Shown: positions 28,628 to 37,968 of the stretch, one piece after another | Numbering within the stretch: the stretch's first letter is position 1 | Layout of the letters: each line of letters starts with the position of its first letter | Assembly (NCBI GenBank): GCA_046153505.1 | Contig: JBJXDT010000095.1 | Coordinates: 1 to 61,512, forward strand | Source of the DNA: JBJXDT01 sp046153505 | Lineage (GTDB): Bacteria; Pseudomonadota; Gammaproteobacteria; Burkholderiales; Methylophilaceae | Length of the DNA: 61,512 bases | Direction of reading: 5' to 3' | Notes under the pieces: model-generated | Told to the model about the DNA's origin: nothing | What the model saw: the letters and a program-made list of their open reading frames with translations, nothing else | The model's database searches: none | Position numbers and translations under genes: made by a program

Positions 28628-30358
28628 TTATGACAATTTAAATCCGGCAACCGAATGACGTAACTCAGCTGCCAGCGTTGTTAACTGCCCTACGGAATCT
28701 GCTGTTTGTTTAGTACCCTGCGTTGTCATTGAGGTAATTTCCTGAATATCCTGCATGTTTTTGGTCACTTGCGAAGCTGCATTCGTCTGCGCCTCGGTTG
28801 CTGCCGAAATCGACTGAATCAAGCGCGCCAAGTTGTTGGTAACTGTTTCAATTTCTGTCAGCGCCTGACCAGCGGCGTCAGACAGTTTTGCCCCTTCCAC
28901 CACACCTTCGGTAGATTTCTCCATCGCTGCCACCGCACTGTTCGTATCGGTCTGAATCGTCTTCACAATCGCGCTAATCTGTTTCGTCGCTTCAGATGAG
29001 CGTTCTGCTAGACGTTGCACCTCTTCCGCAACCACCGTAAAGCCGCGTCCTGCTTCACCTGCAGAGGCCGCTTGGATTGCGGCGTTCAACGCCAGAATAT
29101 TAGTTTGCTCAGTAATATCAGAAATCAGCTCCACAATTTCACCAATCTCTTGCGAGCTTTCGCCCAATCGTTTAATTCGTTTTGATGTTTCTTGAATCTG
29201 CTCACGAATGCCGTTCATACCCGCAATGGTATTTTGCACCGCTTGCGAACCTTGAGAAGCCGCTTGTAATGAGCGCTGCGCCACTTGTGCAGCCTGGTTC
29301 GCATTGGTCGCAACTTGCTGAATTGAAGTCGACATCCCATTTACAGCTTGCGTCGTATCTGCAATTTGTTGCGATTGCATTTCTGCCGCTTCTAGCAACG
29401 CAACTGAGGTACTTTGCGCAGCACCTGTTGCTGTATTCACCTGCTCTGATGCTCGGTTAATTTCCGTCACCACACTTCTCAAGCTTTCAATCGTATAGTT
29501 AATCGAGTCTGCGATCGCGCCAGTAATGTTTTCTTTCACTTGCGCCTGTACGGTTAAATCACCTTCAGACAAGTCACCCATTTCATCGAGTAAATCTAGA
29601 ACTGCAAGTTGGTTCTTTTGCCCGTCTTCTTCCAGCAAACGCATTGCACTTGCTGTTGCAGTGGCTTGACGCTTACCAAACAGATAAATAGCCACAGCAA
29701 TAAGCAAGGCCAGCAAACCTAAACCTATTAAGAAGAAACTCAACAAATTGTTTGTTTTGTTGACGGTTTCTTTTGAAATTTCTTCCAGCTTAAGCGACAA
29801 AGAAACCGTCACATCGTGACTCACCCCATAAGCGCGCTCCAAACTAATTAGGCCTGTTAATGCAGTTGTTGTGTCCACCTCCTTAACTGAAGGTAAAAAC
29901 TCTTTGTGATAGATATTAAAAAAGTTCTTGCCTGCAGCAGCAACAGCCTTGTAGGAACCCTGCAATTCTTTTGGTAAATCAGTCGAATCCCAACGCGCCG
30001 TTGACTGATTAAAAGCTTCCTCAAGCTTTATGATGTCTTTCTGGCTTTTTACCAAGCGCACCGAATCTCCAGACTGTAATGACGTATAGATTTCCTGCAC
30101 TTTTGCAAAAGGCTCAACCATAAACAAAGGTGGCGGCAACATATCAGCGCGCAGGTCATCGGCTGTTTTAATTTGATTAAACAAAGGCCCATTAACCCGC
30201 ACTTGCTGAATAGCGTAGAAAGCCCCTAGCACGAACAATAGCAAACCTAAAATTGGGCCAATAACCTGCCCCAATCCAGCAACGCCACTCGAGGTGGTAG
30301 CCGAGCCCGAAAACATCGATGTAAATTTGCTTACTAATTCTTTCATATTTAGCGCCAT
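28628..30358 (-). CDS. pilJ: Type IV pilus methyl-accepting chemotaxis protein PilJ
   Basis: PilJ is the receptor of the Pil-Chp system. It has 576 residues with membrane spans at about 27-49 and 205-226 and a short periplasmic domain between them. The cytoplasmic coiled coil carries the strongly conserved hairpin tip ITEQTNILALNAAIQAASAG. The hairpin continues EAGRGFTVVAEEVQRLAERS. It lies between pilI and chpA. An ATG at 30346 is an alternative start. Confidence 0.94.
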   Translation of the reverse strand: MALNMKELVSKFTSMFSGSATTSSGVAGLGQVIGPILGLLLFVLGAFYAIQQVRVNGPLFNQIKTADDLRADMLPPPLFMVEPFAKVQEIYTSLQSGDSVRLVKSQKDIIKLEEAFNQSTARWDSTDLPKELQGSYKAVAAAGKNFFNIYHKEFLPSVKEVDTTTALTGLISLERAYGVSHDVTVSLSLKLEEISKETVNKTNNLLSFFLIGLGLLALLIAVAIYLFGKRQATATASAMRLLEEDGQKNQLAVLDLLDEMGDLSEGDLTVQAQVKENITGAIADSINYTIESLRSVVTEINRASEQVNTATGAAQSTSVALLEAAEMQSQQIADTTQAVNGMSTSIQQVATNANQAAQVAQRSLQAASQGSQAVQNTIAGMNGIREQIQETSKRIKRLGESSQEIGEIVELISDITEQTNILALNAAIQAASAGEAGRGFTVVAEEVQRLAERSSEATKQISAIVKTIQTDTNSAVAAMEKSTEGVVEGAKLSDAAGQALTEIETVTNNLARLIQSISAATEAQTNAASQVTKNMQDIQEITSMTTQGTKQTADSVGQLTTLAAELRHSVAGFKLS

Positions 30359-30445
30359 GCTAATTCCTTTAACTCATTATCTTTAACTATTATGTTAAAT
30401 ATTAAGTCGTTGTTTAAACATCGATTAAATTTCATTTTTATTTTA

Positions 30446-30970
30446 TCAACCTACATAAGGCACGGTGAACTCTTTAGATTGCGCCAGTTTGACGCTGTCT
30501 AATATATGCCAAATGCGCTTTTCTGCGTCCTCGTATGTTTCTGCCTTGAGACAAATATTTTCCTGAAGTTCTACATCTCGCTTTGTTAAAGTATTTAAGT
30601 TACGCAAACCAATCAATTTATCAGCCAAAAATGCGACATTTGCCGCAACGCTATCGCTCATTAACAGCAGACGCGTATTGGACGACACTTTTGTGAACTT
30701 ATTATCGAGAATTTGTGCCAAATCATTGATGGCATACAACACGCCACGCACGTTTGAAACACCCAAAAACCAAGGTTTTACCAATGGAACGGGATGAATT
30801 TCTGACACCGGCAAAGTTTCTGTAATTTCCTGTAAATCTACCAATACGTTTTTATCGCCTATCTGCACGCCCAAATAGCCTGCTGGCGCCTCGGCATCAG
30901 CATTTTTTACACTTTCTAGCCTTGCTAAAATACTAGATTGATAATCGCGTAGTTTGTTTTCTCTTGCCAT
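30446..30970 (-). CDS. pilI: CheW-like adaptor PilI
   Basis: This is a 174-residue CheW-type scaffold protein that links PilJ to ChpA. The CheW fold is recognisable from LGVQIGDKNVLVDLQEITE, the WFLGVSNVRGVLYAINDL segment and the last strands. It starts 15 bases after pilH. An N-terminal helix of about 35 residues precedes the domain. Confidence 0.9.
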   Translation of the reverse strand: MARENKLRDYQSSILARLESVKNADAEAPAGYLGVQIGDKNVLVDLQEITETLPVSEIHPVPLVKPWFLGVSNVRGVLYAINDLAQILDNKFTKVSSNTRLLLMSDSVAANVAFLADKLIGLRNLNTLTKRDVELQENICLKAETYEDAEKRIWHILDSVKLAQSKEFTVPYVG

Positions 30971-30985
30971 CGGTTTAATTTTTCT

Positions 30986-31348
30986 TTACAGCTTAGAAAG
31001 ACGATCTTTTAAGTCTGCCAAAGAAATCGGTTTCTGAATGCAATCTTTAGCACCCATTTTGGCCGCCCAAGAAAGGTCGGTTACCTGCAACTTGCCCGAG
31101 CATAAGATAATCGGAATATTAGCAGTTGCTGGGTCTTTACAAAGGGAGCGAGTCGCCTGAAAGCCGCTTAATCCTGTCATGATAATATCCATGATTATGA
31201 GATCTGGTTTTATGCTAGCAGCCTTCTCCACACATGCCTCGCCGCTTTCTAGCGCAACCACATTATAGCCCGCACCTTCTAGCATTTCAGTTAAATAAAA
31301 TCTGTCTGTTGACGAATCGTCAACGACCAAAATTTTACTAATTGCCAT
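30986..31348 (-). CDS. pilH: Twitching-motility response regulator PilH
   Basis: This is a 120-residue single receiver domain with VVDDSS acidic residues, phosphoacceptor Asp in IIMDIIM and Lys in IQKPIS. Second in the pilG-pilH-pilI order, it corresponds to PilH, which in Pseudomonas acts on pilus retraction and as a phosphate sink. Confidence 0.92.
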   Translation of the reverse strand: MAISKILVVDDSSTDRFYLTEMLEGAGYNVVALESGEACVEKAASIKPDLIIMDIIMTGLSGFQATRSLCKDPATANIPIILCSGKLQVTDLSWAAKMGAKDCIQKPISLADLKDRLSKL

Positions 31349-31396
31349 AATATTCTCCTAAAAAACTATTAAATTTTATTGTTACTTTTTAACCTG

Positions 31397-31804
31397 CTAC
31401 TTAGCACTTTTACCCTCATTAATATAATTATTAACTGCTTCAACTAAACCTTCTTGTGTAAATGGCTTGGTTAAATATTGATCAGATCCTGCCATGCGCC
31501 CGCGTGCACGGTCAAACAAACCGTCTTTACTGGAGAGCATAATCACTGGAGTGGATTTAAAGCGGGCGTTACGCTTAATGAGGGCGCAAGTTTGATAGCC
31601 ATCTAGACGCGGCATCATAATATCTACAAAAATCACTTGCGGGTGTTGGTCAGCTATTTTAGCCAAGGCGTCAAAGCCATCTTCAGCAAGTATCACCTCA
31701 CAGCCAGCCGCTTTCAAAAACAGCTCTGCGCTGCGACGAATGGTGTTGCTATCGTCGATTACCATCACTTTTGTGCCAGCAACATTCGCCTGAGCTTGTA
31801 CCAC
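31397..31804 (-). CDS. pilG: Twitching-motility response regulator PilG
   Basis: This is a 135-residue receiver and the first gene of the Pil-Chp operon. VIDDSN, IFVDIMMPRLDG and LTKPFTQEG mark the acidic pocket, the phosphoacceptor Asp and the switch Lys. The start is GTG, preceded by GAAGGGGAAATTTA. In known systems PilG drives pilus extension and cAMP signalling. Confidence 0.92.
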   Translation of the reverse strand: MVQAQANVAGTKVMVIDDSNTIRRSAELFLKAAGCEVILAEDGFDALAKIADQHPQVIFVDIMMPRLDGYQTCALIKRNARFKSTPVIMLSSKDGLFDRARGRMAGSDQYLTKPFTQEGLVEAVNNYINEGKSAK

Positions 31805-31901
31805 TAAATTTCCCCTTCAGGACAATTACGCCCAATGCTTTAATTTAATATACGCTAAAGAAATAGCCCCATAACGTTGCATTACTGATGCGATTTGCAC
31901 T

Positions 31902-31919
31902 CAAATAATGCAAATAATG
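31902..31919. repeat. Tandem 9-bp direct repeat in the pilG/FIST intergenic region
   Basis: CAAATAATG occurs twice back to back. The 283-base stretch 31805-32087 between the divergent pilG and FIST genes is AT-rich with no gene. The repeat could be a pair of half-sites for a regulator, but nothing identifies the protein. No convincing -35/-10 pair was found on either strand. Confidence 0.5.
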
Positions 31920-32087
31920 CTTTACTTATAATACCTATATTGTAATAATTTGCAATACCTTAGCAACTATTTGTGATAAGGTACTTTAATAATACAAAAT
32001 AAAAACAAGAAGTATTTTTAAGTTTTAAGCAAAACGCACTCATAATTTTTATGTTTGCGTAACTTTCTTAAAGGTCCAAAAAAACAA

Positions 32088-33242
32088 ATGATTATTGCTC
32101 AAGAATCTGTCGACGCTAAATCGACGTTAAAAGACTTACCAGGTTTATCCCCGCTTGCTGCAGCAAACTTGGTACTGGTATTCGGGTCAGTCAAAAGATT
32201 TAATGAAGGTAAGTTACAAGGCGCACTTAAAGCGCGCTATCCAGTCGCACAAATAGTGGGGTGCACCACATCCGGCGAAATTAGCCCTTCAGGCGTTTAT
32301 GACGATAGCATCCAAATTACCGCCATTCAGTGGCAAAAAGTCATACAGCGCGTAACGCAGGCCAAATCATCAAATATGCAGGATTCGTTTGACACTGCTG
32401 TTGGCATTGCTAAGCAGCTAAAATCGGACACATTGCGCACGGTGATTGTGATTTCTGACGGCTTAAACATTAATGGATCTGAACTGCTAAAAGGCTTTCA
32501 AGCCATATTGGGTGGAGTGCCGATAATAGGCGGCCTAGCGGGTGATGGTGGTGCATTTGTAAAAACGCTACAACTGTATAACGATACTATTTCTAGTCAC
32601 ATGGTGATTGCGATAGGCTTGTATGGCGACGCACTTATCACATCAAGTGGGGCGCTAGGCGGATGGAAGCCTTATGGGCCGCCGCGCAAAATTACCAAAT
32701 CCATCAAAAACGTTGTGTACGAAATGGACGATAAGCCAGCATTGCCACTATATAAAATGTATATTGGCGAGGCGTTTGCAAGGGGCTTGCCTGGCTCAGG
32801 CTTAAAATTCCCATTAGCGGTTATAGAAGATGGTAAGCGCGATGTAGAAAAAATCCGCACCTTGCTCGCAGTTAATGCCAAAGACAACAGTCTAACTTTT
32901 GCTGGTAACGTAGACGAAGGCGAAACCGTTCGCTTATGCCAAACCAACCACGGCAGATTAGTAGAAGGTGCTGGCGCGGCTGCGCATTTGGTACTAGATG
33001 GCTTAAGTGACCACAAAACCAATCAACCTGGCTTAGCTTTGTGTGTTAGCTGTGTTGGCCGAAAAGGGGTAATGGCTGAACAAGTAGTAGACGAAGTAAA
33101 ATTGGTTCGACAAATTCTTGGTCCACAAACCAGCGTGGCAGGATTCTATTCATATGGTGAATTAGCACCAAGACCCAATACTACAGATAGCGTGCTGCAT
33201 AATCAAACCATGACGATTGGTTATTTAAGCGAAACATTGTAA
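32088..33242 (+). CDS. FIST-domain sensory protein
   Basis: This is a 384-residue protein made of FIST-N (about 10-200) and FIST-C (about 210-365) domains. The glycine-rich blocks GCTTSGEISPSG and PIIGGLAGDGGAF are characteristic. FIST domains are predicted small-ligand sensors found in signalling proteins; here the domain stands alone with no output module. I chose the ATG at 32088 because the domain begins right after it. A TTG at 32055 would add 11 residues but has no Shine-Dalgarno. It is divergent from pilG, so it may supply a signal to the Pil-Chp system; that is inference. Confidence 0.88.
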   Translation: MIIAQESVDAKSTLKDLPGLSPLAAANLVLVFGSVKRFNEGKLQGALKARYPVAQIVGCTTSGEISPSGVYDDSIQITAIQWQKVIQRVTQAKSSNMQDSFDTAVGIAKQLKSDTLRTVIVISDGLNINGSELLKGFQAILGGVPIIGGLAGDGGAFVKTLQLYNDTISSHMVIAIGLYGDALITSSGALGGWKPYGPPRKITKSIKNVVYEMDDKPALPLYKMYIGEAFARGLPGSGLKFPLAVIEDGKRDVEKIRTLLAVNAKDNSLTFAGNVDEGETVRLCQTNHGRLVEGAGAAAHLVLDGLSDHKTNQPGLALCVSCVGRKGVMAEQVVDEVKLVRQILGPQTSVAGFYSYGELAPRPNTTDSVLHNQTMTIGYLSETL

Positions 33243-33272
33243 GTAATCATTATTCAGTTTTCGCATTTTTTA

Positions 33273-33302
33273 AAAAGCACCTATTCAACTAGGTGCTTTT
33301 TG
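33273..33302 (+). terminator. Rho-independent terminator after the FIST gene
   Basis: An 11-12-bp stem (33273-33284 with 33291-33301) encloses a TTCAAC loop. The 3' arm ends in a T run. It lies about 30 bases after the stop codon and before tpx. Confidence 0.9.
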
Positions 33303-33352
33303 TTTTATGATAGGCGTCTCGCGCATTGGCAAATATTAGAAAAGGAAGAATC

Positions 33353-33856
33353 ATGTCTAGTTCAGTTACGCTCAAGGGCAACCCAGTTGACGTTGCAGGC
33401 AATTTACCAAAAGTTGGCACAACAGCGCCAAGTTTTATTCTAGTAGATAAAGCGCTTGCCGATGTGACTCTAGACACTTTTGCTGGCAAACGTAAGGTGC
33501 TGAATATTTTCCCTAGTGTCGACACGCCTACTTGCGCCATGTCTGTTCGGGCTTTCAACCAACGCGCAGCCAGCCTAGAAAATACTGTGGTGATTAACAT
33601 TTCTGCAGATTTACCATTCGCACAAACTCGTTTTTGTGCGGCAGAAGGTATCGAAAATGTGGTGAATTTATCTAGTATGCGTGGACGTGACTTTTTAATG
33701 AATTATGGCGTACTCATTTACAGCAGCAAACTTGCGGGACTTTGCGCCCGCGCTGTTATCGTTATGGATGCTGACAACATAATCAAACACGTTGAACTTG
33801 TGCCAGAAATCGCAAACGAGCCTAATTACGACGCGGCTTTAGCAGCGCTTAAGTAA
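33353..33856 (+). CDS. tpx: Thiol peroxidase, atypical 2-Cys peroxiredoxin
   Basis: Tpx reduces H2O2 and alkyl hydroperoxides using thioredoxin. The ATG at 33353 has a good AAGGAAG ribosome binding site; the frame open to 33326 is not needed. The protein has 167 residues. The peroxidatic Cys is C61 (SVDTPTCAMS) and the resolving Cys is C95 (TRFCAAEG), the same spacing as E. coli Tpx. The next gene begins 5 bases later, so tpx may be transcribed with the glycosyltransferase cluster. Confidence 0.96.
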   Translation: MSSSVTLKGNPVDVAGNLPKVGTTAPSFILVDKALADVTLDTFAGKRKVLNIFPSVDTPTCAMSVRAFNQRAASLENTVVINISADLPFAQTRFCAAEGIENVVNLSSMRGRDFLMNYGVLIYSSKLAGLCARAVIVMDADNIIKHVELVPEIANEPNYDAALAALK

Positions 33857-33861
33857 ATCTC

Positions 33862-35088
33862 ATGAAAATAGACACAATGCGCAAAGTAGATTACTTTGCA
33901 GGTATTCCATTGTGTTTTTTTGCCACTATTTTCGTGTGGCTCTCAAAGCTATTTAGCTCAAAAAATCAAAAAATCTCCAAAGTGTTATTCGTTGAGCTAT
34001 CAGAAATGGGTAGCGCGATATTGGTTGACCCAGCCATGCGAAAAATGCAGACCAAAGCCAATGCCGAGTTATTTTTTGTGATTTTCAAATCGAATGCTGC
34101 TAGCTTACGTTTGCTAGACACCGTGCCTGCAGCCAACATTTTCACCATCAGGGAAAACAGTCTACTCAATCTCGCAATTGATAGCCTTCGTTTTCTGTAC
34201 TGGGCACGCAAAAACAAAATTGATACCTCGATAGATTTAGAGCTTTTTTCTCGCTATAGCGCCCTTCTTACAGGCTTATCTGGGGCAGTCCGCAGGATTG
34301 GCTTCCACGCTTTCCATAATGAGGGTCTGTATCGTGGCGCAATGCTCAGCCACGCCGTTGCCTACAATCCACACATGCATATCGCCAAAAATTTTATTGC
34401 ATTAGTAAATGCTGCATTGTCGGATAAAGTCGAACTACCGTATTCCAAAACCTTGATTGAAGATAGCGAAATCAGGCTGGCAGCCGCACCAATAAATGTG
34501 CTTGCCATTGCGGATATGCATCGCCGCATACGTGAAGACTATCCTAATTATGACGAGAAAGTGCACCGCATCATTTTAATAAATCCAAACGCCAGCGACT
34601 TACTGCCGCAACGACGCTGGATGCCCGAGCATTTTGTTTCTGTCATGCAAAATCTTCTGCAAGTAGACAAGAATTTTTTAGTGTTAATTACAGGTGCACC
34701 AGCCGAAAGGGCGCAAGCCGCTTTGCTAAAAGACCAAGTTGCAAACGAGCGATGCATCAATTTTGCAGGTCGACAACTTTTAACCGAATTGCCTGCGCTT
34801 TATCAAATCGCCGAAATCATGCTCACAAATGATTCAGGTCCTGGCCATTTTTCGTCCGTTACACAACTAAAAACCTTCGTGTTGTTTGGCCCAGAAACGC
34901 CAGCCCTATATGGCTCGCTGGGCAATAGCACTCCAATTTACGCGGGACTTGCCTGCTCTCCTTGCGTGAGTGCAGGCAACCATCGCAAAACACCTTGTTC
35001 CGACAATGTGTGCTTGCAGGTCATCAAACCAGAAATGGTCACCAAGCAATTGCATGCTGCACTGACTAAAGTAAGCGCTAAACTATAA
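33862..35088 (+). CDS. Glycosyltransferase family 9 (heptosyltransferase-like)
   Basis: This is a 408-residue GT9-type transferase. It has an N-terminal hydrophobic segment, the nucleotide-sugar fold strands LFVELSEMGSAIL (in place of the usual RxxGDxxL), and the C-terminal donor-binding region with LTNDSGPGHFSSV and LFGPETPALYG. A Cys cluster follows (SPCVSAG through SDNVC). GT9 enzymes add heptose or similar sugars to lipopolysaccharide core. Its stop shares a base with the start of the GT39 gene (TAATG). Donor and acceptor are unknown. Confidence 0.85.
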   Translation: MKIDTMRKVDYFAGIPLCFFATIFVWLSKLFSSKNQKISKVLFVELSEMGSAILVDPAMRKMQTKANAELFFVIFKSNAASLRLLDTVPAANIFTIRENSLLNLAIDSLRFLYWARKNKIDTSIDLELFSRYSALLTGLSGAVRRIGFHAFHNEGLYRGAMLSHAVAYNPHMHIAKNFIALVNAALSDKVELPYSKTLIEDSEIRLAAAPINVLAIADMHRRIREDYPNYDEKVHRIILINPNASDLLPQRRWMPEHFVSVMQNLLQVDKNFLVLITGAPAERAQAALLKDQVANERCINFAGRQLLTELPALYQIAEIMLTNDSGPGHFSSVTQLKTFVLFGPETPALYGSLGNSTPIYAGLACSPCVSAGNHRKTPCSDNVCLQVIKPEMVTKQLHAALTKVSAKL

Positions 35089-36992
35089 TGAAACGTAGTG
35101 ACCTTTCTTTTGCCTGCAATGGCCGATTTCTTAGCATTAGCTTGCTATGTATTGGTGTGGATGTCGCGCTATTTTTAGTGCTTTTCAAACAGCCAGATAT
35201 ACTTGCTTCGGCGCACATCATTAGTTTTTTAAGTGCGGTAGCATTCGGTTTTGCTGTATTTTCATATATCGATAAAACGCCGCTCAGTTTTAATCGCACT
35301 GCAAGTTTCGCTTTACTCACATTACTTGCACTGTTTTTGCATGGCGGCATACTTGCTTCTTTGCTACAAATACTATCTGCGCCTACTTTCTTGGCGATTG
35401 TTTTAAGTGCTACCTTCTGCGTTTTTGCCCTTTTTTTAGCTTTTCATTTCACGCAAAAAGGTCTTAACGGGAACACAATTTGCCTTGCTATAGTTGGCTA
35501 CATTGCTCTGCTTAAACTGTTTTACTTGGGAGTACCAGAACTATTATTTGAAGAGGCTTATTACTGGAATTACGCTCAACATTTGGATATCGGCTATCTT
35601 GACCACCCGCTTATCGTTGCATGGACAATTAAACTATTTACGTTGTTACTCGGCAACAATGAATTCGCAGTGCGGCTTGGTGCATTTTTTTACTGGTTTG
35701 TGACCGCGTTTTTCACTTTCAAGCTGACTGTAGAAGTTTTCAACAAAGCGACTGCTTACCGCGCACTTGTACTTATAACACTGTTACCAGTGTACTTTTC
35801 TTTTGGCTACTTTATGAGCCCAGATGCGCCTCTTACCGCATGCTGGGCAGCGGCGGTTTACTATATTTATCAAGCACTTATTAAAGAAAATACTAAAGCA
35901 TGGATATTCTTTGGCATCGCACTTGGTTTGGGTATGAGTTCAAAATACACCATCCTATTACTTGCAGCCGCCATCGCACTATTTATGATTTACGATAAAA
36001 ATGCGCGCCAGTGGTTTTTTCGCCCACAACCTTATATCGCTGCGGTAATTACGCTTGTGCTTTTTTCGCCCGTGATTATTTGGAATGTCCAACACGATTG
36101 GCTTTCGTTCACGTTTCAAAGCACTGGTCGCTTAGAAAGTGAGCATCATTTTTCTTTGCCACGCTTTATCAGCAACTTGCTAATTACGCTCACCCCAATT
36201 GGTCTAATGTCGGTTTTTGCCGTGACGTGGTGCCATCAGTCAATTTTTGCGCGCTGTAAAGAGATGTCTGAGCACTTCGAAAATCGCAGTTATTGGTTAC
36301 TGGCTTGGCTTAGCTTGTTTCCCGTTGGCGTATACGCTACGCTAAGTTTAATTCGCGCTAGCAAACTTAATTGGACTGGGCCTTGCTGGCTGGCATTGAT
36401 ACCATTTTTGGCATTATTGCTTACGCAAAAACCGGCTTTTTCCAAGCCTAGATTACTGAATTGGAGCCAGCGAGCATGGCCAACCACGGCGGTCATTTTG
36501 CTGCTAATTTATGGTGCAGGATTTCACTATCTTGGTATCAGCTTTCCAAATACACCTTTCCCAAAAAACACGCATTTACTGGGCTTTCAAGGACTTGGAC
36601 GCGAGGTTGAAAACATCAAAAACCAGATAGAAAATGAAACTGGTAGAAAGATTTTAGTTGTCGGCATGGATAGAAATAAAATCGCCAGCGGCTTGGCATT
36701 TTACCGTGCAAAATACATAGGCCACTCACCCAGTAATAATCCGGCCTTTGATACTGCAAGTGAACATTTATTTGGTGATGTTGGGCTAATGTACGAGCTT
36801 TGGTTTCCTGTTACCGCACAACAAGGTAAAAGTATGCTGCTGGTTGGTGAGAGTGCGCACGATTTAAATAGCCAGGCCGTTATATCTCGTGTCGAAAATG
36901 CGGGGGAAATTAGATTGATTGAGGCTTATAAAGATGGAAAATTGGTAGGACGCTACCACTATCGCTTGGTTGAAGGCTATCATCAACCTTAA
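35088..36992 (+). CDS. Glycosyltransferase family 39, ArnT-like membrane transferase
   Basis: This 634-residue polytopic membrane protein is related to ArnT and PMT, which use polyprenyl-phosphate sugars to decorate lipid A or proteins. The conserved acidic loop FEEAYYWNYAQHLDIGYLDH is where the catalytic Asp/Glu of this family lies. About twelve hydrophobic spans and a soluble C-terminal domain follow. There is one base of overlap with the GT9 gene upstream, and a flippase-like gene starts 4 bases downstream. The sugar is not predictable. Confidence 0.87.
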   Translation: MKRSDLSFACNGRFLSISLLCIGVDVALFLVLFKQPDILASAHIISFLSAVAFGFAVFSYIDKTPLSFNRTASFALLTLLALFLHGGILASLLQILSAPTFLAIVLSATFCVFALFLAFHFTQKGLNGNTICLAIVGYIALLKLFYLGVPELLFEEAYYWNYAQHLDIGYLDHPLIVAWTIKLFTLLLGNNEFAVRLGAFFYWFVTAFFTFKLTVEVFNKATAYRALVLITLLPVYFSFGYFMSPDAPLTACWAAAVYYIYQALIKENTKAWIFFGIALGLGMSSKYTILLLAAAIALFMIYDKNARQWFFRPQPYIAAVITLVLFSPVIIWNVQHDWLSFTFQSTGRLESEHHFSLPRFISNLLITLTPIGLMSVFAVTWCHQSIFARCKEMSEHFENRSYWLLAWLSLFPVGVYATLSLIRASKLNWTGPCWLALIPFLALLLTQKPAFSKPRLLNWSQRAWPTTAVILLLIYGAGFHYLGISFPNTPFPKNTHLLGFQGLGREVENIKNQIENETGRKILVVGMDRNKIASGLAFYRAKYIGHSPSNNPAFDTASEHLFGDVGLMYELWFPVTAQQGKSMLLVGESAHDLNSQAVISRVENAGEIRLIEAYKDGKLVGRYHYRLVEGYHQP

Positions 36993-36996
36993 ATTT

Positions 36997-37929
36997 ATGC
37001 GTCACTTATCTCTCAAATTTCTGCTACGCCTCACTATTACCATGACTATTTTGGCAGTGATTCTACGCGCTACCGACATCAAACAATCTTTGCAAATTTT
37101 ACAACACGCGCAGCATGACTTGCTGGTTCTGGCAATTTTGTTGCAGTTTGGTAGCACAGCGGTTTCTGCTTATCGCTGGCAAATCATCATGCAAAACCTT
37201 GGTTTTGGACAATCTTTTTCGTTTTACTGGCAAAGTTATTTTAAAGGTATGTTCTTCAACCAAGGCCTGCCCACCAGCATCGGAGGCGATGCCGTACGTG
37301 TGCTAGATGTAGCTGTTCATGGTTTCCGCAAACGCGATGCGCTGTATGGCGTAATGGTCGACCGCGCAGTTGGTCTAGGTGCCTTGATGCTATTGAGCTT
37401 GCTTGCTTACTTGTTAAAACCTGACTTGTTGCCAATGCATGTGTATCGCCCTATGTTGATGCTCATCATCGCCGGTCTAACTGGCTTTTTAACCTTATTC
37501 ATCATAGGCAAAATGCAGTGGCTAAACCAATATCCTAAACTGATTTTTTTAAAAATCATCGCAGAACGTTTGTACCAAGTCTTCCACACGAAGCGTATAC
37601 GCTTAATTGCCCTATCTCTGCTTATCCCGCTACTTGCACTTATTGGCTTTTTTGTCACTGGCTGGGCGTTGGGATTGCGTTACGACCTGATGATTTATTT
37701 CGCCATCGTGCCTGTCGCCATCATTCTTACCATTATTCCAGCATCCATTGCAGGTTGGGGCGTGCGCGAGGGCGCCTTAGTTGGTCTGTTTTCGCTGATA
37801 GGAGCAAACAAAGCTGCAGTGCTTACCATGTCGATTTTATATGGCCTCACGCTAATTATTGTAAGTCTGCCTGGTTTGGTGACCTTTTTAAAAGGGCGTC
37901 AGGTATTAGCGGCTGGAAGACATACTTAA
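36997..37929 (+). CDS. Flippase-like integral membrane protein (LPG synthase TM / UPF0104 family)
   Basis: This is a 310-residue protein with about eight membrane spans and the family signatures NQGLPTSIGGDAVRVL and PASIAGWGVREGALVGLF. Relatives include the membrane half of MprF and YbhN, thought to move or flip lipids. The ATG at 36997 lies just after the preceding stop; a TTG at 36970 inside that gene would add nine residues. Given its neighbours it could flip a lipid-linked sugar, but this is inference. Confidence 0.82.
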   Translation: MRHLSLKFLLRLTITMTILAVILRATDIKQSLQILQHAQHDLLVLAILLQFGSTAVSAYRWQIIMQNLGFGQSFSFYWQSYFKGMFFNQGLPTSIGGDAVRVLDVAVHGFRKRDALYGVMVDRAVGLGALMLLSLLAYLLKPDLLPMHVYRPMLMLIIAGLTGFLTLFIIGKMQWLNQYPKLIFLKIIAERLYQVFHTKRIRLIALSLLIPLLALIGFFVTGWALGLRYDLMIYFAIVPVAIILTIIPASIAGWGVREGALVGLFSLIGANKAAVLTMSILYGLTLIIVSLPGLVTFLKGRQVLAAGRHT

Positions 37930-37968
37930 ATTGATCACCTTAATCCAAACCAACATTAAAGGCTTAAC

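Noticed and set aside
31927..31932. Perfect TATAAT upstream of the FIST gene
   Set aside because: No acceptable -35 hexamer lies 15-19 bases upstream; the region is simply AT-rich.
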